Below are positions 46,200-58,547 of a stretch of DNA of 64,000 bases, in pieces. Location of the stretch: NCBI GenBank assembly GCA_009617715.1, contig VTFK01000063.1, positions 1,178,001-1,242,000 of the forward strand, given 5' to 3'. The notes below the pieces were generated by a model. The model worked only from the letters and a program-made list of their open reading frames with translations. It searched no databases and was not told the origin of the DNA. The position numbers were made by a program, and so were the translations under genes. Numbering within the stretch: the stretch's first letter is position 1; every line of letters starts with the position of its first letter. Source of the DNA: Plectrocnemia conspersa (lineage: Eukaryota; Arthropoda; Insecta; Trichoptera; Polycentropodidae).

Positions 46200-46630
46200 A
46201 AGACTATCACTTTCTAATGACGTAGAAGAAGAAGATTGTTTTTTTATTTTCAATTTTAAAAAGTCACTATGAAAAATTGTGAGAACCGAATCCAAAGATA
46301 GTTTGTTGTTAACTGATACATTGAAAATTCATACTGCAATAGTGCATCGGAATGTTATTTGTGAATGCATTGTTTTCGTATACAGGTGTATGCATAGCAG
46401 AAGCGATACATGCGCGTAAGAATATTCGTTGTTTCGCTTGTTCTTGTTGAAGGGGCAATGCTCATTTCAAGGTGTTTCGTCTGTGTCACATCCGGCAATG
46501 AAAATAAATATTTTAATCTATTTCGCACAAAATATATAAAAAAATATATTTATGTAATATCACAGTAACTATTTCTAAACTAATAAAGTATGATTGTGTT
46601 AGTTCAACGTGCGTGTGTTTTGAATAAAAA
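46200..46630 (-). repeat. dispersed repeat, inverse partner of 33030-33400
   Basis: Better preserved of the two copies. The outer end is GTTAGTTCAACGTGCGTGTG (46598-46617 on plus). On the minus strand the inner part reads a serine-rich frame (SSSSTSLESDSLV, near 46240-46200), which could be the start of an ORF of the parent element. No RT motif is attached here. Confidence 0.6.
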
Positions 46631-47020
46631 GTGAAAGTTGTGACGTTCACTGGTCAATACTATTTCAAAATTGTTTTTTTATGCAATCTTTAAAAATACT
46701 AAAAGATTCATTAAATCATAGATGCTCTTTAAAATTCTATAGATTACTAGATGTTATTTACATGGTTTAAAATAAATTTTATTAAAAAAAATATCATTCG
46801 ATGAAATATCAATCTAATGGTAATGTTTTGTGTATTGGTATAATTACTTTTTATTCTGAACTAATATTCTTAAAGATCTAAACTTTTGAGGCTTAGATTC
46901 TTAAAAATATTGCAAGCATATTTAAATAAATATTATTTTTTGTTGGAAGTAACTTCTTAGTAAAATCTATTTAATTACGATCTGATAAAAAATCCCATTA
47001 ATAAGTCTTATTTTTTAACT

Positions 47021-47112
47021 GCCCTGTATCCTTTCGGACCCAAGCGGTGAATCTTGATCTCGAAAAACGACAGATTCAAAGGTCGATTGCGCAAACGCCA
47101 TTTATAATTGAG
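47021..47112 (+). repeat. 92-bp direct duplication, unit 1
   Basis: Aligns without gaps to 47313-47404, with 81 of 92 identical bases by my count. It is GC-richer than its surroundings and contains ATCTTGATCTCG and GCAAACGCC. No transposon ends are visible. Confidence 0.85.
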
Positions 47113-47312
47113 AATCCCAAAGTTTCGATGATAATTTATTATTATTATGGTTGTTAATGTACTATTTAACAGTATTATTTACGTACAATTATCAATGAAT
47201 TACGATAACGTAATTTTATATTTGTCATGAAAATATTATTCGAAGAAGAATAAAAAATCTATTTAATTAATCTGATTATACGTTAAATAAATAAATCTTA
47301 ATTTTTCCATCC

Positions 47313-47404
47313 GCCCTGTATCCTTTTAGACCCAAGCGGCAAATCTTGATCTCGCAAAACGAGAGATTTAGAGGTCGATTTCGCAAACGCCGTGTATAAT
47401 TGAG
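47313..47404 (+). repeat. 92-bp direct duplication, unit 2
   Basis: Second unit, 292 bp after the first. It runs directly into a GC-rich island. Sequence outside the 92 bp does not match between units. Confidence 0.85.
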
Positions 47405-47780
47405 AGGTCGGACCCGTGAAAATTTTCACGGAAAATCACGGCTCTGCTCCTGCTGCGGGCTTATCGTCGGCTTTTTAAGGGTTGAGGGTTTGGGGGGCCC
47501 TCGCCTAAAGGGCTCGGCCCCTGCCTGTGCGCTGGAAGAAGCTTTTTGTGTTTTGTTTGCGGTATCGCGCCTGTGGGACACATTTACTCACTGCTTTCCT
47601 CCGCCATTGTAAAATTTCAACAATAAAAACCGCCTAAAATCCGCCCGTAGCGTGGATACAACATTTTTATACCCTTTCGGTGAAAGGTTGCTTTTTTACG
47701 CCCCTTTTCACGCACCCCCGACGACACCGTCACCCCTCTTGCAGATAAGATGAAAGCCAGGGTAATAATGTAACAATCTC
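47405..47780. other. GC-rich island
   Basis: Among the most GC-rich parts of the window (GGGGGGCCCTCGCC near 47493). A 70-codon frame at 47400-47612 has a cysteine-rich start but no recognised homology. The position directly after the duplicated 92-bp unit makes a regulatory element plausible. No core promoter motif could be fixed. Confidence 0.25.
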
Positions 47781-48307
47781 GCTGATTTTACTGCTGGAGA
47801 GACGCGAAAAAAATCGCGTTTAACTCATTAGACGGAAATGTAAAAACACACTGATACAACAAAGTAATTCAGGAGTAAACTGTTTAAAAGCAAACATTTC
47901 AGAAAAAAATCTTCAAAGACCATCGACAAACAACTATTAATTATTGACCTTGATGGTTTGTACACAAGACATACAATTATAGCATCTCAAAATATAAACA
48001 TTATAACTTTTTAAAAATTTACAAAAATAGTTATTTCCTAGCTTAATCTTATACTTAAACAATAAACAAAAAAATCTTTGGTTAGGGTAAAGTACAACTT
48101 GAGAACTGGTAAAATAGTCCTTGCATGTTTTATTTTTTTATTATTTATTTTCAATCAGACTTAAGAAAAACTATATAGTTAATAAAATATATTATAAGGT
48201 AAATAACTCATGTACATATATGTATGTGTATTTATTTAATAAATCATTGACGACTGTTGTTTATAAAAATAAACCCCTTTTTGTTATGTAATATTTTATT
48301 ATAATAA

Positions 48308-48532
<225 letters not shown>

Positions 48533-48779
48533 AAAAAAGATAATGATATTTCTCACCACCTCATCACAAAAAATGTAGCTGAATAGACTGGTTTACAACC
48601 TCACCAAAATAATAGAATCACTAAACTGCTTCCACTTATTCCGGAGTCATACAGGTACCACGGCAGCAATCACATAGATGCAGATCAATAATTTTTTTTT
48701 TTTTAGGAATTATTTTAGGGAATATTCTTGTATTTTAACGATAAGTCATATAAGTTCTACTCATTATACTTAGTAAGAC

Positions 48780-49450
48780 ATTATTGTTTTTTATTTAAAT
48801 TATATTAAAACCATCGTAATCCAACAGGTGACTACAATGCGTCACGATGGTTTAACATAATGACTTGTATTATTTCAATACCCAAAAGTTATATAATTAA
48901 AATAATACATAAAAAAGTAATAAAAACAAAAATCTCAAAATATTAAAATTATATTGTACGAACTAGACAAGTTTCTCGTAGCTGATATTTAACAGATCAA
49001 TGTGCAGTGCCAACGTATTAAGGAGCCGGATGGCGAGTCGGCAAGTGTGGACGTTTTAGCCCCAACGGGCATCAAAAGAGGACGCGATCGTTAGTTTCGA
49101 TGACGTTCTGGAGCCCAAAACTGAAATTTCTCGAGAATAGTTAGATTGTCGACAGCATTCTTCAGAAGAAATGCTTAGCGACATAGAACTTTCTGTGAGA
49201 ACTCTGCTAATTGTATCACAAAGCTCATAAAGGAAAGGTGCTGGGATATAAGAACGGATAAAAAGCAAATATCCTTTTATAAAGGTACTTTTTCTGAACC
49301 TTTTCGACTCAATTTTGTTTATTCGCAAAATCAAAATTAAAGATTCTGATTTATGAATGTTAAGAATAAGAACTAAGGTGTCATAGAAAACACGAATAAA
49401 TGACGGATCGTCAAAGTGAAAATATTCCTCATAATAAAGCCGAGCATCTT
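48780..49450 (-). mobile_element. CR1/Daphne-like LINE 3' fragment, copy C
   Basis: The minus strand shows FHFDDPSFIRVFYDTLV (about 49410-49370), which matches FHFDDPSAIRILYDT of the 57-kb copy, then C-terminal blocks and the 3' hairpin at 48851-48810. Relative to the 57-kb copy there is a short deletion near 49030. The piece beyond 49450 (to about 49623) has a readable minus-strand frame (KWFNISEDFFCKISVLYNID) that I cannot match to the same LINE. The RT core is missing. Confidence 0.75.
48810..48851 (-). repeat. LINE 3' terminal hairpin, copy C
   Basis: The arms ACCATCGTAAT and GTCACGATGGT flank about 20 bases. Followed on the minus strand by an AT-rich tail. Confidence 0.75.
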
Positions 49451-49899
49451 GAAAGATAAAAAAAAATATTTTCTGTATCTTCACTGTTTCTAAAATTAAA
49501 ATCCGCAGGGTAAGCATTTATAGCAGTATTAAGGTCAATGTTATAGAGTACGCTTATTTTACAGAAGAAATCCTCAGATATGTTAAACCATTTTTCAGAA
49601 ATCGTCCTAATAGATACTTTCACAGCAAGAATTGTTTTTTATACTAATGCCATTTATATTGCCATAAGGTCAAGATGTTACCGTCTTTTACATATCTAAA
49701 ACATCATTGCCATATAATAATCATAATGTATGTTGGTACATTGAAAGAAACATCATGAGCTTATTCTATTTTAATAAATTTAATTTGTACCTAATGAGCT
49801 TATTACATTTTCCCTTATATTATAAATATATTTTATTACCTTTGTAGCTAATTTTTTTTATCTGAGCGCATAGATTACAAAATTTCTAATATACTATGT

Positions 49900-50560
49900 T
49901 AATCGCAGGTGTTTGGATCTCTCTTTCTTGCGCTGTTATGTATATGCCCCTACGGATTTAGCGTCACCCTTCATTTGGGGAGAGGGTGTATAAGGGCTTT
50001 CACGGCTTTACAGTAACAAACTGTCTAGAGTTTAAAAGGGGCATAGGGGCAAAATCTTTCGTAAAACAGGGTTGTCTTGAAGCTTTAAAAACGGAATGTG
50101 TTTTTTTTATGTCGACAGCCAGAAGTAGCTGCAATGCTCTCGAATAAGGATTATCTGTACCTCAAAGGAAAATGTGTAACTATCTCTTTTCTCTATAAGA
50201 CTCACTGTCACAAATCTGAATTTAAAGGATCCTTAAGGATACTTTGGATAAGAGCGTATCAAATTACCCTTCAACAAAGAAGATTTAAAGCTGCATTTCT
50301 TGAGCCACGAAGAGCTGAAGGCAAAGCTCTACTCCTTAGTCAAGATGCGAGGGCACCGCTTCGCCCAGAAATATCTGAAGAATGTGCTTCTTTGCCTATA
50401 CATTAGACTCCCACTACTCAGTCATAATAGGAATTCCGTGATACACTGCTCTGTAGAGTTTACTAAAAAGTACCGAATCTCAAAAGAATATTGCACAATA
50501 TGTTTTAGTAATTGTGGGTTAGAATTCAATATATTTTAGATCATTGTTTGCGTCGGTAGA
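49900..50560 (+). other. GC-richer segment with two overlapping unassigned ORFs
   Basis: TTTTTTTTATGTCGACAG at 50100-50117 is a fair splice-acceptor look-alike. After it, one frame (to 50405) reads CRQPEVAAMLSNKDYLYLKG. A second frame (50300-50539) reads SHEELKAKLYSLVKMRGHRF. A single frameshift near 50300 would join RRFKAAFL to that second frame, so this may be one decayed coding sequence, either a processed pseudogene or a transposon. I do not recognise the protein. No donor site or start is clear. Confidence 0.3.
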
Positions 50561-50984
50561 ACCTTCTAAAAGTCATCAATATTTGTTCTCGAGTGCGTGT
50601 ACTAGAGGTGATTGCTCAAATAGTCCGTGATCGATGAGGTGGACTTTCACTATGTTGCAGCTGCGCTTCGTCAATTTATTTTTAAAGTGTGTTAAATCTA
50701 AACTGTGTATTTTTAATGTAATTTTTAATGTTATATTACACAGTTAATACAAATTTAATACAATATATATTATTAAAATATATAAATATCAAATAATAAA
50801 ATATAATATTAAAATATATAAATATATAATATATATTTTACAATATATATTATTAAAATATTAAAAATATTATAAAATACTTAATTGAAATAAATAAAAT
50901 TATAAAATAAATATATGGAACGCCAACGGTTTATCGCAAAACACACAAGAAATATTTTTTTGAAAAGAAAACAACTTTGAATAT

Positions 50985-51300
50985 AAACATCAAAAAATGC
51001 ACTGAATGATGAAAAAAAATCCCAGATGACACTTGAAAACAAGATAGTAATGTACAAATCAATTATCAAACCAGTATAGATATATTGGATCCAACTTTGG
51101 GGTAGTTGACACTTTCTGATAATGACGTTATACATAACGACCTTTACAAAAAAATAAAATAATACGAAATTACGAACAAATGCACTAAAAAAAAGAGAAA
51201 AACTCCACGCAAACAAAATGGAAACCAAACTACTTGACTGTACGACACCAGACGACTTAAACGATTAAGACCATCTGACATACTTGAAAGATATAAAAAA
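50985..51300 (+). pseudogene. Jockey-clade LINE ORF2 C-terminal relic
   Basis: Plus-strand translation reads MTLENKIVMYKSIIKPV, then a stop, then IYWIQLWG. This is the Jockey motif K-x-x-LYK-x-x-IKP-x-W-x-YG-IQLWG. About 130 bases later NGNQTTX/ETKLLDCTTPDD and, one frame over, RRLKRLRPSDI match the end of Jockey ORF2. The order and distance are right. Stops and a frameshift show it is dead. The same bases on the opposite strand give a long but spurious 115-codon frame. Confidence 0.75.
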
Positions 51301-52440
51301 TAAATTCGTATTAAGTGAAATATATAAAATGTTGTAATAATAAATATAGAGAGGCATACAATGGGATGTTTCTTTATATGGTAAAATCATATTAAAAATA
51401 TATTAATTATCAATGTATAAACAGATTAAAAATAAAGAATAAAAAAATTATGTTTTAACATAAAATTTAATTTCTGTATGCATTTATAGAACCCTACTAA
51501 TAAGTTAATGTTGAAACATAATATAAAGATTCTGAGAAAAAGACATAGGAATATTAGATACTATTATGCTAATTGTTTACAATAGTTATTTAGAAGCATT
51601 AACTTATAAAATATAACATTACATATGCCGATGATTAAATCGTATGTAATCAAGTATAGCTGCCTGTTCATAATACTCATGTTTTATATTGTACATCGCA
51701 GTGTTGTGATTTCGTTGACAAAGCAACGCTTCACTCGGGAAATTATTATGTGACATGCATAAGCCACATAATGCTGATCAAGCTTTCGAAAAACATTTTG
51801 ACATATTGAATAACATTGTCTGTTAAAACAAACGTTTATTTTAGTAAATCAATATCCAATTGGCCTCGTTGTTTAATATGTTATTTTGGATTATTTTCAT
51901 AACCGCTAATTATGTATGTATTTATGCGTAAAATGTTAATACAGTATAAGCTACGTGTTCTGCGAAGAATTGTTGCTCTAATTAATATATCACTATATTA
52001 TCATACAAAAAAATATGGACTCAAAATAACCGTAAATAATTTATTTGCATAAAAAATACATATATAAAATGTTCACATAAGTGATTATTGCAGCTGCCAA
52101 TAAATCTATAATAAAAAAGCTTTATATATTCCATACGATTTTTAAAATGCAACTATTTCTTTCACAGTAAATTGTATACATACACATATTATATAAATTA
52201 ATTAATTTTGCTGTTTTTATGTACGTATTAATAGTTGGTAAAGCACGAATATTGAATGATACATTGATATTATGAGTATGTTTGCTCTTTACTGTCCCAT
52301 GTGATGTACGTTAATCGTATTATTTTAATAACATGTCTACTCACAGACGATTAAAATTATCTCTCTCAAATTAATAGTTCATGTTAGTTTGTACACTACT
52401 TGTAAGCTCGTCTGAAAACTTTCGAGACATCGTAAATAAA
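51301..52440. other. AT-rich DNA, nothing recognised
   Basis: No supported gene, RNA or repeat. Simple AT-rich sequence throughout. Confidence 0.4.
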
Positions 52441-52449
52441 TAAATGTTA

Positions 52450-52985
52450 AACGTTGACATACGAGCCACAAGAACTCGTGTTTACTGCGTCACGTTAAAT
52501 TTTTACGAAACGATTTTAACTACGCGCGAGCTTTCAACCGAGATTTACAGTTTGTAGCTAACTGCCTGGACACATATGCGTCGCAGTTATTTAAGAAGTA
52601 CCCTGACACACATAGCTATACTTAGTGGGTATACACGGAACACTGCGAAAGGCAAAACTTGGCGAAATTTCGCACATAAGGGCGGTTCTGGCCGGTCATG
52701 AATCTGCATGTCGAGGGCAATGTCTGAAGTCAAAGTTTCCCGGCGGCGGCGAGTTGCATTTTTATGGATGAATAATTCGCCCGGGGGCAAAATTTCGCTC
52801 TTTTGAGACTCTTTCCAACAAAATCCACTAATGACGCTTTAGAGTAGCGATGCGAGAGGGAATGATTAAAAGTGCCCTTTGCGAAACGCTCGGTTCGCCC
52901 TTCGCGGCACAGTTTTAACAATCGGACAAATCGCGGTTCGCTTCTGAACTGATTGCCAAATTTGATTTTAAAACTCAACCCTTAA
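52450..52985. other. GC-rich island
   Basis: Marked CpG-rich stretch containing CGCCCGGGGGCAAA and CGGTTCGCCCTTCGCGG. Minus-strand frames of 67 and 82 codons overlap in different phases and look unlike known proteins. Candidate conserved non-coding DNA. Confidence 0.28.
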
Positions 52986-52999
52986 AAATAAAGCTCGTA

Positions 53000-54060
53000 A
53001 AGTTTAAAAGACTGCTTTAGTCAAGATGTATTAGAGTTTTTCATGAAAAATTGCTGCTTTGTTCCATGTTGATACTATATAAATATTGCTTATATTTTGC
53101 CATACAATTCAAACAACACTACTTGAAAATATGTATATATATATTTTTATTTTATTATATTATTTGTGTTTTTATAGACATATTTTTAAATGTAAGTGAG
53201 GCTTCTGGATATGTTGTATATATTTATTAATATTAGTGTAGCGATTTATATACATTAACGACTTTGTTGTTAAGCGAATAAATTTTCTGCAGCATATCGG
53301 CCGGCGATAAATTACTCTAATCAGCAACCAATCGAGATCTGATTTCAAGTTGTTAATTTGTTTACTGATTTAGCTTTGTTTTGTTACTGGTTAATAAACC
53401 TTAAGTTTTTAATGCAACCATACATTTTTAAGCGAGCATTATTCAATAATATTTAGTCATATTTGTTTCTATATTATTAGCTCATGTGACATAAAATATG
53501 TATAAATATTATAAAGATATAGATAGATATTAGACGTAATGTTGAAATGCAGGTCTTAGAAAACCGATTGTATTCGCTGGTCCGTCGAGTTGCAATCGTC
53601 GGTTATAGTTCTAGTACAAAAGCTAGGATCGTCGTTGTGATATTTTGATCTCGTGATCTCCTGATGATATGTTAATGTATTTTACTTGTATTTTACTCTT
53701 TGAGCGTCTTTGGGTTCTGTCAGTGATGCTCTATATTTTATTTTCGGGACGCTTTTAATATTAATCGTTTGTCATTCAAGAAAGCTTTGACGAATTTCTG
53801 ACAATAATAATTTATTAAACACACACTTTCTTATAAAAATTATTTTAAAAACATATTATTATTTATAATACTATAATACATGTCATATAAAATGTTAGTG
53901 GTAACAGCTACAAGAGAAAAAAACATTTTACAATTTAAAGCAAAGAAAATTAAAATTGAACCTGTGGGGATCTCATTCTAAACTGACGAAAAATTATCAT
54001 TCATCAATAAGGATTAACTGTACAATAGTTTAAAATATTGGATCACGCAAAACCCTCGTT
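53000..54060. other. AT-rich DNA, nothing recognised
   Basis: A slightly richer stretch at 53540-53760 holds no recognisable ORF. No repeat ends were seen. Confidence 0.4.
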
Positions 54061-54279
54061 ACATTTCCATAAATAACAAGCAAGGATTAAATATTTATTT
54101 CTTTGTTACGAAACGATCACGAAAAATAATATATCACCGAAAGACAAAAAGCAGCATAAAGCCACAAATTTTCGTTGAAAAATTCGATCTCGGAAATGTC
54201 CATCAAACAAAGTCACTTTTTAAAGGCGTATAGATATTTATTAGTTTAAGGAAGCGAGTGCAACGATTGGCTGGATGAT

Positions 54280-54620
54280 CGATGCATTATTGTGATTGGC
54301 CAGCAAGCTTTGCAGCACTAAATATATAAGACTGGTCTCTAATAACTGCCAGACCCGACCGCGAACAACATATGTTCATGGACGCTCACGTCTTAAGAGG
54401 GACTCCACCATATGAGCACCGCAGCAGAGAGGGATCAACCTTTGCTATACTGTCATTGCCACACTCATCAGAAATCTACGGATCTTTCACTGACATCATC
54501 CCTCCGCCAGCTTTTCCACCACTGTTTGGAGAAAACGATACTCGCCTATCATAGTAACTTGATATATGTAACTTTAATAAATAAATTCTTTCTAGTTTTC
54601 ACCTGCGTCTTACTGGTTGC
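54280..54620 (+). promoter_or_regulatory. candidate pol II promoter / solo-LTR-like segment
   Basis: ATATATAAGA (54321-54330) is a TATA-like box in a GC-richer context. About 260 bases later AATAAATAAATTCTTTCTAG (54574-54593) resembles a polyadenylation region. TATA box, short leader and poly(A) signal within about 350 bp is the layout of an LTR or a very short gene. Neither TG...CA ends nor target duplications could be fixed. Two overlapping 60-80 codon frames in between are not recognised. Confidence 0.25.
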
Positions 54621-55799
54621 GAAGTCACGCCCCTTAGGATTAGAAAACCCTTAATACTTATTTGAGTAAATAATGCGTTTGTATGTATCTAGCAACACAA
54701 GTATAAATCTAGCGATTTTGTCGAATATAATAAGACCATTTAAAACAAGTTTGCGAGAATGTCTTTTAATAGTTAAAGCTTGTGTACACGTAACATTTAA
54801 CTGTCTAGACTAACATAACCATGAACATGGCAGCATTTTCCGACCGGCGTTTGACCAGCTCATTTCCTCAAGCATCCAACAAAGAGCTCCACTGGAAATG
54901 GAAAGCATGTCTCTACATCCAACTGTAAATAACTATGTGAGCACGTCTTCGCATAATGGATACTGATTATTTTGTAAAATGGTGACAGTGTCACAAATTT
55001 ACTATGGAAAAACAAGCAGATTATTTACTTTGAATTGTGTATTTTACTATTTTATATGTATAGTGGTTTATGACGTAAATGAACATGAGAAAATGCTTCT
55101 CAAAGTATGTCTCTCTCTTTGCGTCTCTGCTCACTGTTTTCTCAGAGCATGCACGTGTTAACCCTTATATATAATCTTTAAAATGAATTTATATGAATGG
55201 GAAACTTAGGTATTCAGAATAATTAAGATGTAATACAAATCAACGCTTCTCTAAACTCCGTTTTCTTTGAAGAACCATGAATATGATTTCAGGGTGTTTA
55301 AAAAAAATGAAACCATGATGGTCACAACGGAAAATCCCTAGGAAGAATTTGTAGAGCAAAACATTGTTTTTATAAGACGTTTTGTTTGTTGTGAATTATG
55401 TTAATGGTATTCAAAAGTGTGTTTCAGCTATTTTTAAACAGTGTGTTAACTTTAAAAATTTTATTACAACTAATATTTAATTATATTTTATTATTACTAA
55501 TGCCAGAGAAAATTATAACTCATAAAAAGCTACATGAATGTTGTCTCGTTAATATTAATAGACCCTAATAGCTTTCACTAAAGTCATGATTAGTTAATCA
55601 CTTTATCCATCCGACATATTACGTTTTCAGGATGTTAAAGAAATCTCGTTACTTATCGAGCGTCCCTCGTGCATAACGATGTTTCATCAAGATAGAGAGA
55701 TCGTATACATGTTCGAGACACCGTATAAATAATAAAACAACAACAGTGAAGTTTTATTCAGAGCCATTTTTTGTTGTTTGTGCATATTAGATGAAATAT

Positions 55800-56220
55800 G
55801 CTTGTTGCGAATGGAGTGCCTCATGAAGATTCATAATGTTAGACAAACGGCCGTTCGGGGATATACACACACGGCAGTTTAGCAATAAAACTTTGGGCGA
55901 AGGGCGTAACGATACGTCAAGGATACTAGAGGATACTGTTTGCACAATGAAAAAGGGAAAAAGGGAAAACGGAAAAAAGGTGGCGGTGCACCGACCGACG
56001 GTGATGAAACTTTTGATTGGGCGCCAACTTTACTCCAGAACACCCCGGTTCGGATTGACCCAACTTTTTTCAATTACCCACATTCGACGTGGAACGGACC
56101 AAATCCGATTTTCTCTATCTGTGTGTGTATTTACGTGTTTTTTTTTTGTTTCGAGCCTTGCCAATCTAAAAAATGTTGGGATCATAATTGGGCACAATTT
56201 CTTCTCTAACTTTATAGAAA
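55800..56220. other. GC-richer island with overlapping ORFs
   Basis: A 129-codon plus-strand frame (55836-56225) and an 89-codon one (55940-56209) overlap in different phases. The first contains low-complexity lysine/glycine sequence followed by a hydrophobic run from T-rich DNA. Neither resembles a known protein. Composition, not coding, is the simpler explanation. Confidence 0.25.
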
Positions 56221-56229
56221 ACTAAGACT

Positions 56230-57300
56230 AATAATAACTATTAAAGTCTTTGAATGTTTATTGTATTGTTTATGTTTTTAAAATATTTCAAACTTTTGAC
56301 TATTTGAATATCATATATTAAATAATAAAATATCTAAATTTATTTGTGAAAGAAATAAAAATTTGTATCAATGATTTGGATTTGAAGTTAGTGTAGAGTT
56401 CATTCTTAAGCATTTCAGTTGTAAAAGATTAAATTTCTAATGTGTTGTGTAGTGATGTTGAGTAAAATTTTAGCATATTGGTATACATGTATTGTTGTAG
56501 GTTTGTCTTTTGTTATAAATGAATTATTAAATAAAAGCACTTATCTACACAAATTGTATTATAATAAATGCATTATAAAAATTAGACTCTTAAAAATAGT
56601 ATAAGTAATTTCTAAGAAAACAACAAAACAAAAGGACAAACTAATTTCACTAATGATTAACATTGTATTAAATAAAAAAATCAATTGATTAATAACAAAT
56701 TTTACAAATTCATTAAGAAACTTTTTTAACATAAATTTAACGACAATGGGTAAAATTAATATAGCGCTATACTTCTTTTCGCGAATTTACTATCATTAAG
56801 TAATAGTAATAAAATCATTTTTGGTACATTACTTAGCGTTAAGTGATAATGAAGAGTAAACATTTTCAACATTATGCTTCGTTCAATGAACGAATTCTGC
56901 GAATTCCGGTCATAGTATATACGGAAAAAAATCATTCTATAAACAAATGTTTTTAGAAGGTATAAAATTTTTTTTTGTTAGGAAGAAGCGTATCATTGTC
57001 TCGAATATTGAGAGAGAAAACGATTACATGTGTTGCTAAAGTAAACAAATATAACTCTAAATTTTTTTATATTTCATTTGAGATTGTATGAACGAATATT
57101 CGACAAAAATATTATATTATTCCAATCGTGATCTTTCGCGTTCTTTATAACCCTCATCGATTTACCACACTGAAAATACGCCGTGGAATATAAATTACCT
57201 AGCGTTTAAATTAGTGAGCTCCATATTATATAATCACCAACTTCACGATGAGGACAATATGTTTATTATTGAGAAGAGTATTTATTTATATTTTATAACG
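56230..57300. other. AT-rich DNA, nothing recognised
   Basis: No supported feature. A short complex patch occurs at 57120-57190. Confidence 0.4.
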
Positions 57301-57323
57301 CATTTTTTTTAGATTAAATTAAG

Positions 57324-57362
57324 ACTATCGTGACCTAACAGGTTACAATGCGCCACGATGGT
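57324..57362 (-). repeat. LINE 3' terminal hairpin, copy D
   Basis: ACTATCGTGAC and CCACGATGGT arms around a shorter loop than in the other copies. Confidence 0.78.
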
Positions 57363-57452
57363 CAAAAACAAATTTTAAATTTACAAAACAAAAAAAAAAC
57401 GTATATATACATAAATAAAACAATACTTAAAAATAATAAACATAACAAAAAA

Positions 57453-57761
57453 TTATAAAATATACAAATTAAATAATATAAACTGAATCAGCGTCTCGTA
57501 GCTAACATTAAACAGGTCAATATGTAATGCCAGCGTATTAAGGAGCCAGATGGCCACAGCTATAGGCGAATCGGCAAGTGCGGACGTCCTAGCCCTAACG
57601 GCCATCAAAAGAGGACGCGATCGTGATCCTCGAAAATGTTCCGGAACCCAAAACTGGAATTCCTCGAGAACAGCTGGATTGCAGACAGCACCTTTTATTA
57701 ATTTAAAAAAATGCTTAGCGACATATAACTTTCTGCGAGATCTCAGCGAATCGTATCCCAA
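57453..57761 (-). pseudogene. LINE ORF2 C-terminal domain
   Basis: Frame with YDSLRSRRKLYVAKHFFKLI and GSRSRPLLMAVRARTSALAD, aligning with 16792-17160. A frameshift around 57790-57920 separates it from the RT frame. Confidence 0.78.
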
Positions 57762-57923
57762 CGCTCCTAAAAGAAAGGCGCTGGGATATTTGTACGGATA
57801 ATAACATAATGTCCCTTTGTAAAGGTATCTTAAATACCTTTTTTAAATTTTTTTCACTAAAAGGAAATATTTGGCTATTCGGGGAATTCAAATTATAGAT
57901 TTCGATTCAAGAATGCTACGAAC

Positions 57924-58547
57924 TTAGGTGTCATAGAGGATGCGAATAGCTGACGGATCGTCAAAGTGAAAGGCATTCCTCATAACAAAGCCGAGCATCT
58001 CGTAAAATTTATCACAGACGTCGTGTATGTGTAGAGAGAACTTCCATTTGCTCTTAAAAGTGATTCCGAGATCTTTAGTGGAAGTTTCTCTAGTCAAAAT
58101 GTTACCTCCGAGATGGTAGAAATAAGCTGGTGGCGAATGGGATTGAGAAAATGACACAGTATGACACTTTCCGACACTAAAGGGCAGACGGTTAACGGAA
58201 GCCCATCTCCACAGAAAGTCAAAATCACCTTGTAGAGAGAAGGAGTCCACAATAGATCGAATGCGATTATATAATTTTAAATCATCTGCGTACAGAAGAA
58301 AACTTGAATTTGCAATTTCTGTATTTATGTCATTAATAAATAACACAAGATTAGATCCTTGAGGAACCCCCGAAGGGGTAAAATATTCTTTCGACAATTG
58401 GCCACCATAGGCAACAAACTGTCTACGATTGCTTAAACAACTCGAGAATAACTGAGTTAAATTATCCGAGCAATCGAAGTTCGACAATTTTTTCAATAAT
58501 AACCTGTGACAAACTTTGTCAAAGGCTTTCTCAAAATCTGTATACAT
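57924..58547 (-). pseudogene. LINE reverse transcriptase domain (internally deleted)
   Basis: 207-codon frame with YTDFEKAFDKVCHRLLLKKL, GVPQGSNLVLFINDI, SSFLLYADDLKLYN, and the thumb motifs LPFSVGKCHTVSFS and STKDLGITFKSKWKFSLHI. The YADD aspartates are present. The GVPQGS block lacks about four residues compared with copy A (GPLLF... missing), a small in-frame deletion in a conserved loop. Upstream sequence to 58920 contains stops and frame changes, so the protein cannot be made whole. Confidence 0.88.

Noticed and set aside
50881..51228. 115-codon hydrophobic ORF on the minus strand
   Set aside because: It lies antisense to a recognisable Jockey LINE C-terminal relic on the plus strand, whose lysine/asparagine codons produce a phenylalanine/isoleucine-rich shadow.
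55836..56225. 129-codon plus-strand ORF as a gene
   Set aside because: Spans a G/A-rich low-complexity part and a T-run. Another long frame overlaps it in a different phase, and there is no recognised motif.
57550..57801. 83-codon plus-strand ORF
   Set aside because: Antisense shadow of the LINE C-terminal frame at 57453-57761.
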